Below, one piece after another: positions 54,999-62,879 of a DNA stretch of 64,000 bases. Where the stretch lies: positions 62,001 through 126,000 of the forward strand of contig NZ_CABVII010000011.1 in the NCBI RefSeq assembly GCF_902497995.1, given 5' to 3'. The first letter of the stretch is position 1; each line of letters begins with the position of its first letter. Below the pieces are notes generated by a model that searched no databases, had not been told where the DNA came from, and saw only the letters and a list, made by a program, of their open reading frames with translations. The stretch is from Pseudomonas fluorescens (lineage in GTDB: Bacteria > Pseudomonadota > Gammaproteobacteria > Pseudomonadales > Pseudomonadaceae). A program made the translations under genes and the position numbers.

Positions 54999-55310
54999 TC
55001 ATGCAATCTCCATCGATACCAGATCATGGGCATTCACAACCGTCATGCCGAGGCGTTCAGCGATCAGCACTTCGAGGCGTGCGCCCTTCGAAGTATGCCA
55101 ACCGGGCAGTCTGGCCACGGTGTCGCACTCCATTAGAGCGGCAATGTCGCGGCGCATGCAGTCGCTCCAGGAACCGCCGTCCGGGTTGAGTTCGGCGGGG
55201 TTGGTAACGGCGTGGCCAGCGGCGCGCAGGCTGGTGGTCATAGCGTGGAAGGCGGGGAAGTTCAGATCGGGGAAGCCGGTCATTGGCCCGCTGAGATAAA
55301 TTTTCTGCAT
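54999..55310 (-). CDS. DUF4406 / deoxyribosyltransferase-like phage protein
   Basis: A 103-residue protein with the start MQKIYLSGPMTGFPDLNFP, then a DCMRRDIAALMECDTVARL segment and GARLEVLIAERLGM. It is a compact nucleoside 2-deoxyribosyltransferase-like Rossmann fold (DUF4406) common in phages. It may act on nucleotides or nucleotide signals during infection; this is unproven. Confidence 0.8.
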   Translation of the reverse strand: MQKIYLSGPMTGFPDLNFPAFHAMTTSLRAAGHAVTNPAELNPDGGSWSDCMRRDIAALMECDTVARLPGWHTSKGARLEVLIAERLGMTVVNAHDLVSMEIA

Positions 55311-55394
55311 TTATTAATACCTCGGTGGCGGAAGTAGTTTTTGTGAGTTATCTTTCGATGGAATTAAATTCTTAACCTGTATAGGCATATAAAA

Positions 55395-55748
55395 TTGAGC
55401 TTTCCCTCAGCGCCAACACCACCTGGACCATTTAATAGCCTTGCTCAAGGGCTTGGACTTTCTGCAAATCCAATCGTTAAAGGGCAGTGGTTTAAAGATC
55501 AAACCATGCGTCTTGATGGTTGGCAGTTCCAGAATTGCAGATTTGACGGTTGCGTGCTTCATGTTGCAACGACTTCCATTCGCTTGGAGCGTTGCTTTAT
55601 CGATGAGCATACTTCGATAGTTTTCGAAGGTATGATTCTGAACATCGTGCGGTTATTTCATGTGCGAAATAATTACATGAAAAACCAGTTTCCTTATTTC
55701 GCGCCGACGTACCATGACGATGGCACTATCTCCATTGGGGCTGCCTAA
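55395..55748 (+). CDS. Hypothetical prophage cargo protein, pentapeptide-like
   Basis: Up to 117 residues. The only upstream start is TTG at 55395, without a clear ribosome-binding site; ATG at 55506 is the alternative. The centre (WQFQNCRFDGCVLHV, then RLERCFIDE) has an alternating pattern reminiscent of pentapeptide or beta-helix repeats. It is 1 base from the next gene and lies on the opposite strand to the surrounding phage genes, with lower GC: a typical moron. Confidence 0.45.
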   Translation: MSFPSAPTPPGPFNSLAQGLGLSANPIVKGQWFKDQTMRLDGWQFQNCRFDGCVLHVATTSIRLERCFIDEHTSIVFEGMILNIVRLFHVRNNYMKNQFPYFAPTYHDDGTISIGAA

Positions 55749-55749
55749 T

Positions 55750-56343
55750 ATGAGCGTGGAAGGAAAGTTTGAAACGACAGTTTCCCTTGCCCCTCAAAAA
55801 AGCCAGATATTTACAGTCGGTTGTCTAGTTTTGTCCGGCGTCAGTTTGTTAGCAAGCTGTGCCTTTTTGTGGGCTGGTAAGGCCGGATGGGAAGTGCCTC
55901 TCGCGGGATCATTTGTATTTGGGATGGCAGGGTTCGCGTGCTGGCTTCTATCCCATCGTAATTCAGATTTGTCTGGCGGTAGAGCTACTCAGCTGACCGC
56001 TGATGAAAGAAGCATGACTCTGACGTTTGACCCGCGTAATCAGCCTACAAAACAAATGCTGCTGATGTTTGCCGCACATGCTGAATCTATGGCTTTTAGA
56101 GAGTGTCTACCGCACTCCCGTGGTTTGCTCGATGATTCGGGAAATGTAATCAAAGATTCTGAAGTAGAGGCAAATCTTCAAATTGAGCAACTGAACATGG
56201 TCGTCATCGAACAAGCTGAAAAGCTAGAGCGTCTAGCTTGTGAGATAAAGTCGGGTGTCTCTAGTTTGGGAGAAAGTATCTCTGCGCCGATGTATACCGG
56301 AGAAGAACCGGTCGAAGGTGTGACTTTAGTGAGCGGAACATAA
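55750..56343 (+). CDS. Two-helix membrane protein, prophage cargo
   Basis: A 197-residue protein from the ATG at 55750. Two transmembrane segments (about 20-42 and 50-70) precede a soluble C-terminal region with a coiled-coil-like stretch (EANLQIEQLNMVVIEQAEKL). No known family. Its start follows the previous stop by 1 base and a further unknown gene follows by 50 bases, suggesting a three-gene cargo unit, possibly for superinfection exclusion. Confidence 0.5.
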   Translation: MSVEGKFETTVSLAPQKSQIFTVGCLVLSGVSLLASCAFLWAGKAGWEVPLAGSFVFGMAGFACWLLSHRNSDLSGGRATQLTADERSMTLTFDPRNQPTKQMLLMFAAHAESMAFRECLPHSRGLLDDSGNVIKDSEVEANLQIEQLNMVVIEQAEKLERLACEIKSGVSSLGESISAPMYTGEEPVEGVTLVSGT

Positions 56344-56393
56344 GCAGTAGGGCGCACGTTATTGCTGGCGTTAGATGTTGAAGTGGGGTATTT

Positions 56394-57002
56394 GTGTTCG
56401 ACCCGGCATGGAGCCGGATCAAGGACGCGACGATGAAAGAACTAGTTCAGCAAAAAGACTTGCAGGCATACCTCAAAGGATTGGCGGCAGCCTCTATGCT
56501 GGTCGTTTCGATCTCAACGCCAGTATTCGAAATCGCGTCAACAGTTCAGTCGACATTTGAAATGGCCCATCTAGCCGAAACACGGCAAGAATTTTTTGGG
56601 GATGGTCCGTATATGATCCAAAGCAAGGATAGCGACGGATGGAAAGAGCGATCATGGCCTGATCCCTCTATTGCCCGCTACGCAGCAGTATTTACTATCC
56701 AAGTGAAGCTAGCCCGTAGAGCTATTTTGATTGGTGGTTACGATGCGCTGATGTCTGCGTTAAAAGATTATGAGTACTTGGAGCAATCGACTCCGAAAAC
56801 TAATGGAGGGATAGGCAGATTGCTCGTGAAGCAGCCATCTGACCCGGTCGAATTGATGCGCTTACGGGATATTCTTTTGCGATACTCCATCAGATTTGTG
56901 ATCGATGATGGAAGCGGTTTCATTCATCCGGGCAATCACTTTTCGGGCAATGGCCTGCATTCCGAAATTTCCGCCGATTTCCAAAAAAAGAGGCGACCGT
57001 AA
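56394..57002 (+). CDS. Hypothetical prophage cargo protein
   Basis: A 202-residue protein starting at GTG 56394 behind GGGG, or at ATG 56433. One hydrophobic stretch (YLKGLAAASMLVVSISTPVF) may be membrane-associated. The remainder is soluble with IARYAAVFTIQVKLARRAIL. No recognised domain. It ends next to the convergent phage gene at 57004. Composition is AT-richer than neighbouring phage genes, pointing to separate origin. Confidence 0.5.
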   Translation: MFDPAWSRIKDATMKELVQQKDLQAYLKGLAAASMLVVSISTPVFEIASTVQSTFEMAHLAETRQEFFGDGPYMIQSKDSDGWKERSWPDPSIARYAAVFTIQVKLARRAILIGGYDALMSALKDYEYLEQSTPKTNGGIGRLLVKQPSDPVELMRLRDILLRYSIRFVIDDGSGFIHPGNHFSGNGLHSEISADFQKKRRP

Positions 57003-57003
57003 C

Positions 57004-57312
57004 TCAAGGCGCTATTCCGGTTTCTGCAAAATTCTCAAGCTGCCGCGACCACTTTTCTTTAATCACTAATTTAGGTCGCGACATAGTGATGAAGCGTTCC
57101 GATTCTTCGGCCGTCGCGGCAGCCAGATTGATCAAGAACGTCGATACCGTCTCCTGCCATTCCTCGAAGCTGTGGCGTTCGCCCAGCACCTGAAGGGCAT
57201 CATCCAATGCCTTCGACACAATCAGAGTGCGCTTCTCGGCACCGATACGATCCAGCAGGGCACGCTCCTTGGCGCGCTTGTCCTTCTGAATCTCTGCGTT
57301 GCTCTTGGCCAT
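57004..57312 (-). CDS. Hypothetical phage protein
   Basis: A 102-residue charged, helical protein from the ATG at 57312 (MAKSNAEIQKDKRAKERALL). The end of the chain is predicted helical and basic. Such proteins occur in the left early region of Pseudomonas prophages; some act as regulators, but no domain can be named. Confidence 0.5.
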   Translation of the reverse strand: MAKSNAEIQKDKRAKERALLDRIGAEKRTLIVSKALDDALQVLGERHSFEEWQETVSTFLINLAAATAEESERFITMSRPKLVIKEKWSRQLENFAETGIAP

Positions 57313-57393
57313 GGCCTGCCTCTTCAATTCCGTGGGCCGGTATATCCAGCCATGTCTGTCGTCGGCGCTGGCGCACCTGGTTGTTGATGCGCC

Positions 57394-57708
57394 TCACGAT
57401 GGTTCGGCGAATTTAAAGCCGTTCTCCTGGCCAATCAGCTTCACGCCTTTGACGTGCAAGCCCAGCGCTTTAGCGGCTTCAGCTGCAGTCTTCCCGGCGT
57501 CGGCCTGTTCTTTGACTTGGGGTGCCAGCTTGTCACGTCCTGCCCGGAGGCGGTCATGGTGGCTGGTGGTACCAATGAAGGGCGCATCAGCGCTGACGCC
57601 GCGAGGGATCTCCTGCGCCTTCTTGCCGGTGGCGAAGAAGTGATCCATCTGCTGGTTGAGATTGGCGATGATCGAGTCCCGCGGGTTGGGCATTGGTACT
57701 CCGATCAT
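57394..57708 (-). CDS. Hypothetical phage protein with HTH-like C terminus
   Basis: About 104 residues from the ATG at 57708, which overlaps the upstream stop (ATGA); ATG 57693 is the alternative. The C terminus (AAEAAKALGLHVKGVKLIGQ) resembles a helix-turn-helix of the AsnC/Mu-type small regulators. Function unknown. Confidence 0.45.
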   Translation of the reverse strand: MIGVPMPNPRDSIIANLNQQMDHFFATGKKAQEIPRGVSADAPFIGTTSHHDRLRAGRDKLAPQVKEQADAGKTAAEAAKALGLHVKGVKLIGQENGFKFAEPS

Positions 57709-57995
57709 TTGTCCCACCCATCGATGTTCACTTTCGCACCGTCGGCTCGCGCTTCCAGCACCTGTGCCAGGTTGATTGCCGCCCGCCAAGTGAAGCGGAA
57801 CCCTTTCACTTTGCCGGTGGCACGTTCAATGACGTGATAGGCGTTCTCGGCCTTGGTCACGACCTGAAAGCGAACAGCGCTGACCGGCGCAGTCTTGCCG
57901 ATCATTGCGTAGAACTCGGCGGTGGCCGCCGTTGCGCGGATGTGCAGGGCGATGTTGCCGTCGACTCGCGCTTGCATCATTGGGTGCATTTGCAT
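57705..57995 (-). CDS. Hypothetical phage protein
   Basis: A 96-residue protein from the ATG at 57995 (MQMHPMMQARVDGNIALHIR). It has an alpha/beta composition with VRFQVVTKAENAYHVIERAT. It is the first gene of a short leftward unit, translationally coupled to the next. No known domain. Confidence 0.45.
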   Translation of the reverse strand: MQMHPMMQARVDGNIALHIRATAATAEFYAMIGKTAPVSAVRFQVVTKAENAYHVIERATGKVKGFRFTWRAAINLAQVLEARADGAKVNIDGWDK

Positions 57996-58736
57996 GGCTG
58001 ATCCCTCGGGTTGTGGGGTGTGTATATTCGTCAGCACTCGGCCGCCTGCTGGTTGCCGTTGGGCGCAGGGGAGAGTGCTGACGGATAAAGGCAGAGAAGG
58101 GGGTACCCAGGCCCGCTACTGGCGTCGGCCTGGGGTTGATTCGTTAGCGGTGGTCCATATACGTTCGGGCGGGCTACCAGCTCAGGGCTGGCCGATGCGC
58201 GGTGACATCGACGCCACAACTGTCCGCTGCCTGTCAGGATTTTCAGCGCAGCCTTCAGGCTTGCTGCGCTACCAAGGTGAAACCGTTAATGCTGCATTGA
58301 TGCAAACCCTCCGTGAGTGATACGGAAAAAGTTTTCCGGTTAAGTGCAATTTGTTTACGATTGCCGCCGGACGGGGCGGGGCGCATTGCTTGCCGGGTCA
58401 TTCACACGGTTCTGGCGTTTCACCATCGATCAGCCGTACAGGGTGCTCCCTGTCGTTGGCAGGCTTTCGGGCCTGTCTGCTCGCCGGTCGCCGGTAGAGG
58501 CAATGCGGTCTGTTGTTTGTTGCGCTGACTGTTAAAGAGCAGCAGGTCTCTCGACCCTTCTCAGCTGGCCCCTGATTGGGTGCCGGCTGTGATGGGGCGA
58601 ATATGTACTAATGGTTCACAATGGTCAAGTACCAAAAGTACATTTTGTTCCAAAAGTACAGAGAACGGTGAATGTCCGCCGCAGGTTGTTTTAGGTATTT
58701 ACCGAAGGAGATGGCTTCGATATAGTCGGGTTTATA
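57996..58736. other. Prophage intergenic region with early promoters
   Basis: About 740 bases with no supported ORF. It must hold the promoter of the leftward genes and, at 58604-58660, several GTAC-containing operator-like sequences ahead of the DUF1654 gene. Confidence 0.4.
58604..58660. promoter_or_regulatory. Cluster of putative phage operators
   Basis: TGTACTAATGGTTCACA (58604-58620) fits the pattern TGTACT-x-GTTC-x-ACA seen twice in the cI-cro spacer, and CCAAAAGTACA occurs twice (58632 and 58650) with an 18-base period. Probably repressor or Cro sites controlling leftward transcription. Confidence 0.5.
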
Positions 58737-58752
58737 CTGGATGCATATACAG
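58737..58752 (+). promoter_or_regulatory. LexA (SOS) box before the prophage DUF1654 gene
   Basis: CTGGATGCATATACAG, an exact CTG-N10-CAG in a TACTG...CAGCA context, 15 bases upstream of the DUF1654 start. The same arrangement precedes the chromosomal DUF1654 gene. Confidence 0.6.
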
Positions 58753-58767
58753 CAATCTGAGGGCGAT

Positions 58768-59079
58768 ATGGCAAAGGCGAAGAAGCAGGCGAAAGCAACA
58801 ATCCGGGAGGAAGTCAGCGGCGTCGAGCGGCTCGGGATGCGCGTCTCATCGATGATCAACCACCCGGTCGCGCAGACTCAGCGGTGGGTAACGATTCATC
58901 GTCTGGATACCGATGGGGATCGGGAGTGGGAGGAGGTGATGGGCTTGCTATCCGAGACGGACGAGATAGATATGACGTTCAACGATGATGAGTCGGTGAC
59001 GCTGAAGTGGGAGGCGAGCACCGAGGAAGATCGGCCGGTAGAAGCTTTCGAGCCAGTAGAGGAGCCGGCGCCTTTCTAG
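58768..59079 (+). CDS. DUF1654 protein of the prophage
   Basis: A 103-residue protein from the ATG at 58768 (GAGGG upstream). SGVERLGMRVSSMINHPVAQ and WEEVMGLLSETDEIDMTF align with the chromosomal DUF1654 protein at 23852. The C terminus is acidic (EAFEPVEEPAP). Family function is unknown. Regulation by LexA suggests a role when DNA is damaged and the prophage induces, for example interference with a host nuclease or repair step; that is inference. Confidence 0.75.
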   Translation: MAKAKKQAKATIREEVSGVERLGMRVSSMINHPVAQTQRWVTIHRLDTDGDREWEEVMGLLSETDEIDMTFNDDESVTLKWEASTEEDRPVEAFEPVEEPAPF

Positions 59080-59090
59080 CAAGCAAGAAA

Positions 59091-59112
59091 AAGCCCGCTG
59101 AGGGGCGGGCTT
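59091..59112. terminator. Hairpin terminator between convergent genes
   Basis: AAGCCCGC...GCGGGCTT with an A-tract on the left, hence a T-run for the minus strand. It terminates the minus-strand membrane-protein gene and may also serve the DUF1654 gene. Confidence 0.75.
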
Positions 59113-59126
59113 ATCTGATCGAGATA

Positions 59127-60119
59127 TTATTGCTGGGAAAGCCGGGCACTACGTGCGACCGTGATGTCATCCACTGCTAGGACGTCAGTGCGGACAATTT
59201 TCTCCTTTTGCTCAGCCGAATAATGGAAAATACGTAGGGGGCTAGAGTCGCGCAGCGAATCGAAAAGTTGATTTATTTTCTGCTGATCGAACTTCGAAAG
59301 ATCCACTCTGCCTGGAAATGTATAGTCCTGACCAGGAAGCCTAAGCGTCAACGACAGATATTCGGGATGACGCTTAATCATCTCGATGTAAACATCCTCC
59401 CGTCGCTCTTGGCGCGTCTTGATTGGCGGCTCCTGAGCTCGGATCTTATCGAGCTCGTCAGCATTAAAGTGCTCGCCTTGAATATCTATGGATGAGGCAT
59501 CCGGTGCCCCTATAACGATAGCTCGATAACCCTCAGCTGCTCGGTCCTTTATAGCTACCGCTTCTGGCGGGAGCTTGCTTGAGGCGAGGGCGTCAGCCAG
59601 TTTGGAAACCAGCGCGGCTTGAGTTTGAGAGGTCTTGTCTGCGCTTGCCAGCTTTGCCTTTTCCAGGTCGGAATGGTTCCAGCCGGAAAAAACCATGTAA
59701 CCAGCGAAACACAGCACTGCAACAATCAGCAGCGCAGTGACTTGTCCGCCGCTCATTTTGCTCATGGGAAGGGCCGATATGATTTTGTTGAGAGCATTAT
59801 CAAGCGGACCCTGGCCATCAGTGCTTCCTTCCGTGATGTGGAAAATGAGCTCGAGCTCAGCCTTTTCGGCTGCCGTCAGCTTAGCAAGTGATGATGAGCC
59901 GTACCTAATTTCCGTATAGGCTCGCATCAATTGCTCTTGGAACTCGATAAGGCCCAGCATCAGCTTCGGTGTCAACGTACCCTTATATCGATCGCCTTCC
60001 ACCTTAACGTCGAATATGGGCCAGCCCCTAAAGACGGGAAGTCCCCCGCCAAAATCACGAATCTGATCTAGGGCGCTTAAGAAAGATTCCGGCCCATCAA
60101 CAAATACAACGTCCCTCAT
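59127..60119 (-). CDS. Unknown single-pass membrane protein, prophage cargo
   Basis: A 330-residue protein. Residues 1-125 are soluble, a transmembrane helix spans about 127-147 (VTALLIVAVLCFAGYMVFSG), and the C-terminal ~180 residues include a helical linker and a soluble domain ending with IVRTDVLAVDDITVARS. No family recognised. It lies next to the CI repressor gene, the usual place for lysogenically expressed cargo such as abortive-infection or exclusion genes. Confidence 0.5.
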   Translation of the reverse strand: MRDVVFVDGPESFLSALDQIRDFGGGLPVFRGWPIFDVKVEGDRYKGTLTPKLMLGLIEFQEQLMRAYTEIRYGSSSLAKLTAAEKAELELIFHITEGSTDGQGPLDNALNKIISALPMSKMSGGQVTALLIVAVLCFAGYMVFSGWNHSDLEKAKLASADKTSQTQAALVSKLADALASSKLPPEAVAIKDRAAEGYRAIVIGAPDASSIDIQGEHFNADELDKIRAQEPPIKTRQERREDVYIEMIKRHPEYLSLTLRLPGQDYTFPGRVDLSKFDQQKINQLFDSLRDSSPLRIFHYSAEQKEKIVRTDVLAVDDITVARSARLSQQ

Positions 60120-60249
60120 GGCGATCTGCTTCCTGCGATTTTTTTAAGGTGCGGGGTGCTGCTCCCCAGCAGAATTATTTCAGCATTTAACCGGCCGGGC
60201 TGGGCAGCTCTCGATTGGCTAATAACGGGTTACAACCATAAGGCAGGGG

Positions 60250-61116
60250 CTAAACCAGCTGGGAATTCCACACCAGGAGCACGCGAGCCTGAATGTGAAC
60301 CTCTTCTGCGCGGATCGTCTCCGGCGGGTGTCTGGTATTATCAGAAATCATTTTGACTCGATCATCGCCCATCCACTGGAGGCGCTTGATGTACAGGTGT
60401 CCATCCCAGGAAAACATGTAAATTCCGTCGCCTGCGAAATCACGAATGCTGACGTCCACGAGAAGCGGATCGCGATGCTTGATCGTTGGCGCCATTGACT
60501 GGCCCCATCCGGTGACCATCTTGAGATGGAAGTGCTCCTTAAACTCGACACCCATCTCGCGCAGATGCTGAGGGCTGACCCGGACGTCCTGGAGCATTTC
60601 CGGATAGTCGTGCGGGATCTGCCCGCCACCCATCGCAGCGCGGATGTCGTAATGCGCGATCCAGACCTCGTCACCCATCGCTCCAGGACGATAGTAATCC
60701 AGCTCAATGACACCTCCGCCGTCATCGGCCTCGGCAACTGCAAGTAACCGCCTGCGAGCATCATCAGACAATCCTTTTCCTTGTTTGGAAAGCATGTTCC
60801 GGACGATATCAGCTGCCGATTGGGAGTGGCTTTCACTATCGCCACTTTCTACTTCAGCAAGCTTTGAAATCTTGGGCTCACCACCTGCGCCATGTTGAAG
60901 CCATTCGATTTTTACACCTAGCGCATCCGCTATAGCGCTCATCTTGGCGGGCCCTGGTAAGGCCTCACCATTTAGCCACTTGCTCGAAGCCTTGGGGGTG
61001 ACTTTGGCAATTTCTGCCAGGCGAGCCCCAGCGCCCCACTGGTCAATGCCGTGGGCGGAAAGCGCTTTTTTGAGGCGAGCAACGAACGCTGCGCGAATTT
61101 CTTCTATCTGAACCAT
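60250..61116 (-). CDS. CI-type repressor (XRE HTH plus S24 peptidase)
   Basis: About 288 residues from the ATG at 61116; ATG 61161 is possible but would put an operator inside the gene, and neither has a strong ribosome-binding site. The helix-turn-helix is ARLAEIAKVTPKASSKWLNG. The S24/LexA-type domain has the catalytic Ser in GWGQSMAPTI and Lys in GHLYIKRLQW, so RecA-stimulated self-cleavage is expected. It is divergent from the cro-like gene across a spacer with paired operators. It maintains lysogeny. Confidence 0.85.
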   Translation of the reverse strand: MVQIEEIRAAFVARLKKALSAHGIDQWGAGARLAEIAKVTPKASSKWLNGEALPGPAKMSAIADALGVKIEWLQHGAGGEPKISKLAEVESGDSESHSQSAADIVRNMLSKQGKGLSDDARRRLLAVAEADDGGGVIELDYYRPGAMGDEVWIAHYDIRAAMGGGQIPHDYPEMLQDVRVSPQHLREMGVEFKEHFHLKMVTGWGQSMAPTIKHRDPLLVDVSIRDFAGDGIYMFSWDGHLYIKRLQWMGDDRVKMISDNTRHPPETIRAEEVHIQARVLLVWNSQLV

Positions 61117-61141
61117 TGGTTCAGCATCGCACGCCCTTGCA

Positions 61142-61184
61142 TGTACTTTCAGTTCCGACATAATATGTACTGTAAGTTCATACA
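61142..61184. promoter_or_regulatory. cI-cro operators
   Basis: Two related 19-base sites, TGTACTTTCAGTTCCGACA (61142) and TGTACTGTAAGTTCATACA (61166), 24 bases apart and imperfectly palindromic, between the repressor and the cro-like gene. A similar site occurs at 58604. Confidence 0.6.
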
Positions 61185-61200
61185 TTGACTCGGAGGCCTT

Positions 61201-61440
61201 ATGCGGCCGCTTAAGAAATCGATCAATGACGCTGGCGGCGTGCCGGTGGTTGCGCTGGCCTGCGAAAAGTCTCCTCGGGCCGTTTACAAGTGGCTTACCG
61301 CTGACTGCTTGCCGCGCACCGAATACACCGGTGAGACGCGCTATGCCGAGCGAATTGCTGCCCTAGCTGCTGCCAATGGAAAGCCGTTCGAACCGTCTTG
61401 GTTGCTCTCGGAAGCCCATCCCAAAAAAGCCGCCGCCTGA
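61201..61440 (+). CDS. Cro-like repressor (YdaS type)
   Basis: A 79-residue helix-turn-helix protein (INDAGGVPVVALACEKSPRA, then VYKWLTADCLPRTEYTGET) with CGGAGG upstream. It is divergent from the CI gene and shares the operators at 61142-61184, so it probably represses CI and its own promoter during lytic growth. Confidence 0.8.
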   Translation: MRPLKKSINDAGGVPVVALACEKSPRAVYKWLTADCLPRTEYTGETRYAERIAALAAANGKPFEPSWLLSEAHPKKAAA

Positions 61441-61475
61441 CCCAGTCCCGTCACACCGACCCCGGAAGTGAACCA

Positions 61476-61820
61476 ATGGCCTACGACAACAAAAAGCATC
61501 GCAACACCCATCAGCTGAAGTCGCGGTTGAATGACAACGCTTACGCCGACCTCGTGACCGAAGCAGTCGAGCGCCAGATTCAGCCGGGCGCACTGGTTCG
61601 CGATCTCACTCTGGCGGCTTTGCAGTTCAAGCGGGACTACGGGTACTTCCCGCTGCTTGACGACAACGAGTTGGACGGCTTTCCGGCGCTGGGTGAACTG
61701 GCTCGCGAGCTGAAGATTCAACCTGGTGCACTGGCTCGCGAACTCATTCGGTCAGCCCTGCAGGCCAAGCGGGAGCAGGACGACATGCCCCAGATCAACG
61801 ACAAACAGCTCAGGGCCTGA
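61476..61820 (+). CDS. Phage protein with an internal duplication
   Basis: A 114-residue protein from the ATG at 61476. Two copies of the same ~28-residue helical unit are visible: RQIQPGALVRDLTLAALQFKR and LKIQPGALARELIRSALQAKR (each given in part), separated by an acidic linker. The units look like ribbon-helix-helix-type or capping helices. It follows the cro-like gene, where early regulators stand. No family can be named. Confidence 0.5.
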   Translation: MAYDNKKHRNTHQLKSRLNDNAYADLVTEAVERQIQPGALVRDLTLAALQFKRDYGYFPLLDDNELDGFPALGELARELKIQPGALARELIRSALQAKREQDDMPQINDKQLRA

Positions 61821-61842
61821 CGAGGCCATGGAGGAGGCGCCA

Positions 61843-62097
61843 ATGCCTGCATTACCAGAAGTAGGGCAGTACACGCAGGAAGAGAAGGACGGTCTTGAGA
61901 AGTGGGCTGACGAGGTTGGTATCGGTATGGATCAGCTGGCCGACCGGATCTTGCAGATGACAGAGCTGCGCGTAATCGAGCGGCGTAGTGCTGCTCGCCT
62001 CGCAGCAGATAAAGCCACCTTGCGAGGCCGCCTCGCTGCTCACTGCGCACAAGGGGCGCAGGCAGAGAACGTGGTTTCGATTTTCCCTGGTAGGTAA
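61843..62097 (+). CDS. Small helical phage protein
   Basis: An 84-residue protein from the ATG at 61843 with GGAGGAGG upstream. It is helical and charged (EEKDGLEKWADEVGIGMDQL). It lies in the early rightward operon after the duplicated-motif gene. Function unknown. Confidence 0.5.
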   Translation: MPALPEVGQYTQEEKDGLEKWADEVGIGMDQLADRILQMTELRVIERRSAARLAADKATLRGRLAAHCAQGAQAENVVSIFPGR

Positions 62098-62268
62098 CGG
62101 TCCGGCCCCTAATAAGGGGCCGCAATAGGGATTGAGCAAAGCGGGGCTGGCACCTAATAAGGGGCCAAAAAGAAAATAAGGTCATGGGTTCATCCCTGAT
62201 CAGTTGATGAACCAATGATCGCCTTGTTGGCATTACGCCACCACGGAAACAGAAACGAGGTTTTACGA

Positions 62269-62691
62269 ATGGACAAGTTCTTGCGGGCCTGCCACGACGC
62301 GGTCAAGGACAATGAAGCGAAGTCGTTGAGCGCCAAGATGGGTGTTCCGCATGTGAGCCTGCTCCAGCGCGCAAACCCGGACAACGACGCTCACCACCTG
62401 ACTATTGAGCATCTGTACGGGATCTTGCTGCATACCGGCGACAAGGGCCCGCTGGCGGCTCTAGCTGACGAGTTCGGTTTTGATCTGGTGGCGCGTGAGC
62501 GTCCAGCGCCGAAGCCATTGTTGACTGCGCTAGGGCACCTGTCCGCCGAGTGCGGTGATGTGGGTCGCCTGATCTTCGATGCAACCGCCGACAACCACAT
62601 CAGCCAGCACGAAAAAGCCCAGGGCGATAAAGCCATCCAGGAAGCCATCGACGCGCTGCATGTTCTGCGCGAGTCGCTTAAGGCTGCCTGA
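62269..62691 (+). CDS. CII-like phage regulatory protein
   Basis: A 140-residue protein from the ATG at 62269. The N-terminal half resembles the CP76/P2-type CII family: FLRACHDAVKDNEAKSLSAK, then HVSLLQRANPDNDAHHLTIE. A terminator follows directly. It is likely the activator or timing regulator of early transcription; the exact role is inferred from family and position. Confidence 0.65.
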   Translation: MDKFLRACHDAVKDNEAKSLSAKMGVPHVSLLQRANPDNDAHHLTIEHLYGILLHTGDKGPLAALADEFGFDLVARERPAPKPLLTALGHLSAECGDVGRLIFDATADNHISQHEKAQGDKAIQEAIDALHVLRESLKAA

Positions 62692-62707
62692 ATTTCAGAC
62701 ACAAAAA

Positions 62708-62732
62708 AACCGACGTACGAGGTCGGTTTTTT
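62708..62732 (+). terminator. Rho-independent terminator after the CII-like gene
   Basis: AAACCGAC-GTACGAG-GTCGGTTTTTT, stem plus T-run, 17 bases after the stop. Confidence 0.8.
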
Positions 62733-62762
62733 CAACAGCGGCAAAACTTTGTGGAGATGATT

Positions 62763-62879
62763 ATGCACAACCTAAGCACCCCCGGCAATACCCGTCTGGT
62801 CGTGACACTTTCCGAGCAATCGGAAAACGTGTCACGACTCAACGTCACGGTTGAATCTGAAACTGGAGAACAGCTGTGA
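62763..62879 (+). CDS. Very small ORF coupled to the replication gene
   Basis: A 38-codon ORF (MHNLSTPGNTRLVVTLSEQS at its start) whose TGA overlaps the GTG start of the replication protein. The coupling and plausible composition support translation; function unknown. Confidence 0.45.
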   Translation: MHNLSTPGNTRLVVTLSEQSENVSRLNVTVESETGEQL

